Source of the DNA: Chara braunii
Lineage: Eukaryota > Streptophyta > Charophyceae > Charales > Characeae
Reading direction: 5' to 3'
DNA: 21,555 bases
Assembly (NCBI GenBank): GCA_003427395.1
Contig: BFEA01000753.1
Span: 142,896 to 164,450 of the forward strand
Shown: in pieces, positions 18,251 through 21,555 of the stretch
How the letters are laid out: the number at the start of each line of letters is the position of its first letter
How positions within the stretch are numbered: the first letter of the stretch is position 1
Made by a program: the position numbers and the translations under genes
The notes under the pieces: generated by a model
What the model saw: only the letters and a program-made list of their open reading frames with translations
Databases searched by the model: none
Told to the model about the DNA's origin: nothing

Positions 18251-18965
18251 ACATTTTTCATAATTTAACCCTAAAGTACTACTCCGTTATATGATTTGAT
18301 GGTTAGGGATATCTCATTGCTGTTTTGATATTTCTTGATATTTTATTGGATGTTGAATTGAATGTTGCCGATCTCGACATCCGACGGATGATCTATAAAT
18401 CATATTTTTGTCTGATTTCTGTCTGGTTCTCAATTCGTAATTTTCTTTTTTCATAAATTGACGGGCGAAGTTTACAATTGACTATTTTGTTCTGTACTCA
18501 TATAACCATCTAAATTAGTCTTCAGATTACAACATCTGGTAAATTTTCTGAGCTACTTTCTGCCTAAAAAATTCTCAAAGAATAATTTTAGTCAGGTATT
18601 CTAAGTCGTAATTTTTTTTCTGATGTTGATTTTCAAAAAACATATTGAAGGTCCTATTTGGACATCCTATTCGTAAATGCTAATAATAGGTGATATAGGT
18701 TTTTTTAATTTCGCCATAGATCGATTTTCTAAATTGTTATGATTCTATTTTTTAATTTGTCATGATTCAATTTTCGAATTTGTCATAATTCGATTTTTTA
18801 ATTTGTCAATGATTCGTGATGAATTTTGCCTAATCTAATGATCTTGGTTAAAACTTTGATGATTTTGCTTGAAACTTTCAAACTTTGACGTGATTTTTCA
18901 TGTTCCAATTAGTGTTTTCTGATAAGGTTTTTCTCATTGGAGACTGTTAACAAATCTTCTTAGTA
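18251..18965. other. AT-rich spacer
   Basis: No open frame of note lies in this T-rich stretch. It contains the short tandem repeat at 18724-18816, listed separately. Confidence 0.4.
18724..18816 (+). repeat. ~23-bp tandem repeat, four degenerate units
   Basis: Units of the form ATTTTTTAATTTGTCATGATTC repeat about four times with small indels and substitutions. Confidence 0.7.
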
Positions 18966-20620
18966 GAGAGATCTGGGGATGCTTATGGGTGGGCATCTCA
19001 CGGAATAATCAAGGGTGGTTGCTTGGAGGATGTCAGTCGGAGCTGGGGTGAGTTGTGTTGCCCTGTAACCTAGCGAAGGGGGTGTGAGGCTGGGTAGACT
19101 CAGGCAGAAAAAATGATTGCGTTGGCGAGCCTGAGTAGGGTTGTTATAGTCTCCTTGTTTTTTTTGCAAATTGTCAACTAGGTTTTTTTTTTGCCAAAAA
19201 ACATACGATCAAGGGAAGCAGATTATTCGCACGAACCGGTGGGAAGTTCGTAGGGGGGTGTAACAGGGGAAGGGCCTTAGTCTTCGTCAGTAGGTTAGAA
19301 AGATGTGGTTGGGATGACGCTGGCCGGTGCTGAAGTGTTGCTCTGTAACCTGGGGGAGCGTGAGGCTTGGGAAGCTCTGTCGAGGGAGGAAGGCATAACC
19401 ACCACGTTCGACGCAGCTGTCGTTGGGGTCATATCCCTGTCACCTAGGGGCGTGCAACTAATGAGAGTTGTTGATGGAGGAAGGCACTCCTTGCCGTCTA
19501 TACTAGGTTGGTCGGTAATGGAGCATGGTGGTGCCCAGGAACCCTAACATAGGGGGTTATGAGACCAGCCACGTTTAGGTTCAAGGACTGATCACGGAGA
19601 CTATGTTTTTTTCCAATTGTTGCGTGGGAAGTTTGCTAGTCGGTGGTTTCGGTGGATTTTTTGCTTTCAATTTGTTGTATGTCACTCATGTCTTATCTCG
19701 TTTAAAAAAAACAACAATGGGCGATGTGTTCGGATATGGCTATCCTCTAGAGATTCTGATTGTTCTCGGTGGTTGTGGTAGAACGCTTTTACTAGGCATT
19801 TGAGACTCCTTGCAATTTCCTTGAGGCGATTTATGATATTGTTTTATTCATGGACCTGCGGTTGTTCGACGCCACAACGACGCTGGCCGGTGCTAGGGTG
19901 TTGACCCTGTAACTTGTTGACAGCAGGAGCTTGAGGCCTGGTAGAGAGATCTGGGAATGCCTAGAGGGGGCATTTCACAGGATAACCAAGGGTTCTTATC
20001 GAAGACGATGCTGGCCGGAACCAGGGTGAGTTGCCTTCCCCTATAACCTATAGGGGGGGTGAGTGGTTTGGTAGAGCTTGGTAGGGAATAAGACAGTGTC
20101 TGAAGACTTCGAGGGTGTTAGGACCCTGTGGCACTGTAGGGTGTTTGAAGACCATTGGTGAAATTTTCGTTGGTGGATAGTCTCCCAAATTTACCTAAAA
20201 TAGCATTGATTTTTGTTAAAAAAACAGAGAATGTTTTAGGATTCTGGGGACTTCTAGCAACTCGCTTTAGGTTGTTTGATACTAATACGTTCATGGATTT
20301 GCGGTTGTTTGATGCTTGAACGACGCTGGACGGTGTTGGGGCGTTGCCTTGTAACCTGCTGATTGCAGGAGCGTGAGGCCTGATAAAGAGATATGGGAAT
20401 GCTTTGGGGTGGGCATTCCAAGGGACAACCAAGGGTAGATGTTGGGACGATGCTGGCCGGAGCTGGGGTGAGTCGTGTTGCTCTGTAAGCTAGCCAGGTG
20501 GAGGTGTGAGGCCTGGGAGATCTCGACAGGGAATAAAACAGTGTTGGACAATTTTGTTCGGGAGTCTAGGGGCCATGAGCATTCGAAAAGAGGTGAGTAG
20601 TCATTCATAGTTTTTTAATC
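18966..20620 (+). repeat. Diverged tandem array, ~440-bp period with related half-units
   Basis: The words CGACGCTGGCCGGTGCT (19879) and CGACGCTGGACGGTGTT (20320) start corresponding units about 441 bases apart. Each unit has a second, related half about 130 bases later (CGATGCTGGCCGGA..GGGTGAGT, near 20008 and 20451). Each half carries a TGTAACC or similar word and ends in a GTGAGGCCTGG-type word. Earlier partial units lie at about 18966-19110 (second-half type) and 19313-19390 (first-half type). Upstream of each full unit, TTCATGGAYYTGCGGTTGTT is shared. Short open frames (such as 19305-19547) carry no domain. This is a decayed satellite or a repeated internal region of a larger element. 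Confidence 0.75.
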
Positions 20621-20642
20621 TCTCTTGAATTTCTTCAATAGT

Positions 20643-20796
20643 TCTTAGATTGATTCTCAGTCGAAGCCGGCTAATGGCCCCGGTATCTCAAATGACTTGT
20701 GCAACTCTATATGGGACACTGGGCCCGGTTCCCAGCACGTGTTGCTCCCCACGAAAAGACTGGAGCATTTGTCCAAAAAAAAAAAAAAAAAAAAAA
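20643..20796 (+). other. Possible SINE-like insert ending in A22
   Basis: A compact non-repeat segment ends in 22 consecutive A (20775-20796). CGGCTAATGGC near 20669 weakly resembles an A box and CCCGGTTCCCAGC near 20726 weakly resembles a B box, with plausible spacing. No flanking target duplication was identified, so this could equally be a simple poly(A) tract in spacer. Confidence 0.25.
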
Positions 20797-20876
20797 GACG
20801 ATCTTGAAAAGGCAGTTAAGAGATCGGATACCGTGACCTAGATCCAGGATCCTACCTCAAAAAGTATTGAAAGGGG

Positions 20877-20982
20877 TAACTTCAGCGCAGTCACGAAAGC
20901 AGTTTGTAATTGCATTTGAAACTGCGTTTTAACTTCGGCGCAGTCACGAAAACGGTTTGTAATTGCATTTGAAACTGCGTTT
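20877..20982 (+). repeat. 53-bp tandem repeat, two units
   Basis: Units 20877-20929 and 20930-20982 start TAACTTC-GCGCAGTCACGAAA and end GCATTTGAAACTGCGTTT. They differ at only a few positions. Each includes GCAGTTT...AAACTGC or a near match, able to form a hairpin. Confidence 0.9.
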
Positions 20983-21003
20983 TAGCAATTTAGTCAGGGC
21001 CCA

Positions 21004-21025
21004 AGTTTCAATTGCAGTTGAAACT
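21004..21025. repeat. 22-bp near-palindrome AGTTTCAATTGCAGTTGAAACT
   Basis: AGTTTCAATTG and CAGTTGAAACT are complementary except for one pair. Its centre, TTGCA..TTGAAACT, is shared with the two 53-bp units just upstream, so it looks like a third diverged unit with a better palindrome. Confidence 0.65.
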
Positions 21026-21118
21026 CGGGTTGCCTTTCGGTAGCAGTCCAGTCAGGACCCTCGTCTATCCACGAACAACAGATAAAAAAAAAAAAAAAAA
21101 AACATCCCTTATACTGTG

Positions 21119-21330
21119 ATTGCGGGCAGATACAGGATGCTACAGTACTTGTCTGGAACTGAATGAAGCCAGGCAGTTAGCTGCCTCATGTGGAATCCGC
21201 CCTGCCCAGCTGGCAGGGCGCTACAAGGACCTCACAATAAGAAACAAAAAAAGGAAAACGACCTATTTCATGTTCCTCACTTCATGGCCAGATACATTCC
21301 TCAAAGCACTGGTGACGTGAGGGCCTTCCC
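21119..21330 (+). mobile_element. Diverged relative of the 3797-3870 transposon end, with ~130-bp insertion
   Basis: ATTGCGGGCAGATACA (21119-21134) equals 3797-3812. The second box, GGCCAGATACATTCC (21287-), corresponds to 3836, followed by GGTGACGTGAGGGCCTT resembling TAGTGTGAGTACGCCCTT at the right end. The two boxes are 162 bases apart here instead of 32. The extra segment contains the hairpin GCCCTGCC/GGCAGGGC (about 21200-21220). Confidence 0.5.
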
Positions 21331-21356
21331 GACGTAGGTGGATTCAAAGTTCCTCG

Positions 21357-21401
21357 TTTTTTTACTTTTTTTTTTTTTCTTTTTTTTTCTTTTCTTTTTT
21401 T
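21357..21401. repeat. T-rich tract
   Basis: About 45 bases are T with single C and A interruptions. On the minus strand it is an A-rich tract that could mark a retroposon tail, but no element body is recognised next to it. Confidence 0.7.
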
Positions 21402-21491
21402 GGCCTCCATCCCTGCCCCGAGCCCCCCACTTCTTCGGAGTAGGCTACTCTTGAGACTTCACGTTTGCCTGTGAAGGGTAGTGCTTGCGAA

Positions 21492-21555
21492 TCTCGGTTG
21501 TGGCCGAGACATCTCGGTCGTGGCCAGTCTGGGATGTGGCCGAGACATCTCGGCC
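21492..21555. repeat. GGCCGAGA hairpin repeats at window end
   Basis: TGGCCGAGACATCTCGGTC (21501-21519) and TGGCCGAGACATCTCGGCC (21537-21555) repeat with a 36-base period. The second forms a perfect 8-pair hairpin (GGCCGAGA, CA spacer, TCTCGGCC). TCTCGG at 21492 can also pair with CCGAGA at 21504. The array may continue beyond the window. Confidence 0.75.

Noticed and set aside
20118-20608. Two overlapping ~105-codon open frames on the minus strand
   Set aside because: They lie within the tandem array, and the corresponding frames are not kept in the neighbouring unit.

Overview
This looks like a stretch of repeat-rich nuclear DNA from a eukaryote. I find no intact host gene, no bacterial gene layout and no CRISPR array. 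The window is mostly transposon relics, short inverted-repeat elements, microsatellites and degenerate tandem repeats, with long AT-rich spacers. The best clue to the host is a dead LINE whose ORF1 (zinc-knuckle type) and ORF2 (endonuclease plus reverse transcriptase, with a GGLGI-DP type C-terminal block) remind me of L1/Tx1-like elements of non-seed plants and streptophyte algae. A tRNA-like relic whose 3' half resembles organellar-type tRNA-Gln points weakly the same way. An aquatic invertebrate cannot be excluded from sequence alone.

Layout. Bases 1-39 hold the catalytic core of a hammerhead ribozyme, cut off at its 5' side by the window edge. Bases 451-3870 are bracketed by a 15-base inverted repeat with matching subterminal boxes. 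The interior holds only a large palindrome, GT/GA microsatellites (with one ambiguous base), a pyrimidine tract, AATC and GATG repeats and one small palindromic element. Bases 3575-5671 contain three copies of that small palindromic element (TA-flanked, MITE-like), a 195-bp element with 24-base inverted ends, a tRNA-like SINE-type promoter and a duplicated ~190-bp repeat. Bases 5795-9050 are mainly AT-rich spacer with a GAACACGTTCGC-type palindromic cluster and another GT/GA microsatellite. A foldback element lies at 9055-9249 and a strongly biased GCAA-rich cryptic repeat at 9430-10190.

Bases 10210-17470 are a nested transposon zone. Three same-orientation copies of a ~515-bp AT-rich foldback element (10210-10725, 12803-13315, 13568-14081) lie next to or inside the decayed LINE. 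ORF1 remains lie at 11376-12703, a possible start of ORF2 at 13408-13567, and ORF2 endonuclease C-terminus plus reverse transcriptase at 15002-17469. The reverse transcriptase has stops, frameshifts and a damaged catalytic motif, so the element is dead. Bases 17470-18960 are spacer. Bases 18966-20620 are a diverged tandem array with a ~440-bp period and internally related halves. Bases 20640-21555 hold poly(A)-tailed sequence, a 53-bp tandem repeat, a diverged relative of the 3870-side transposon end, and GGCCGAGA hairpins at the window edge.

No gene network operates here. The relation between parts is one of insertion history: small non-autonomous elements apparently inserted into an older LINE, and families such as the 3575/4036/5519 palindromes and the 451/3870/21120 end modules recur within the window.
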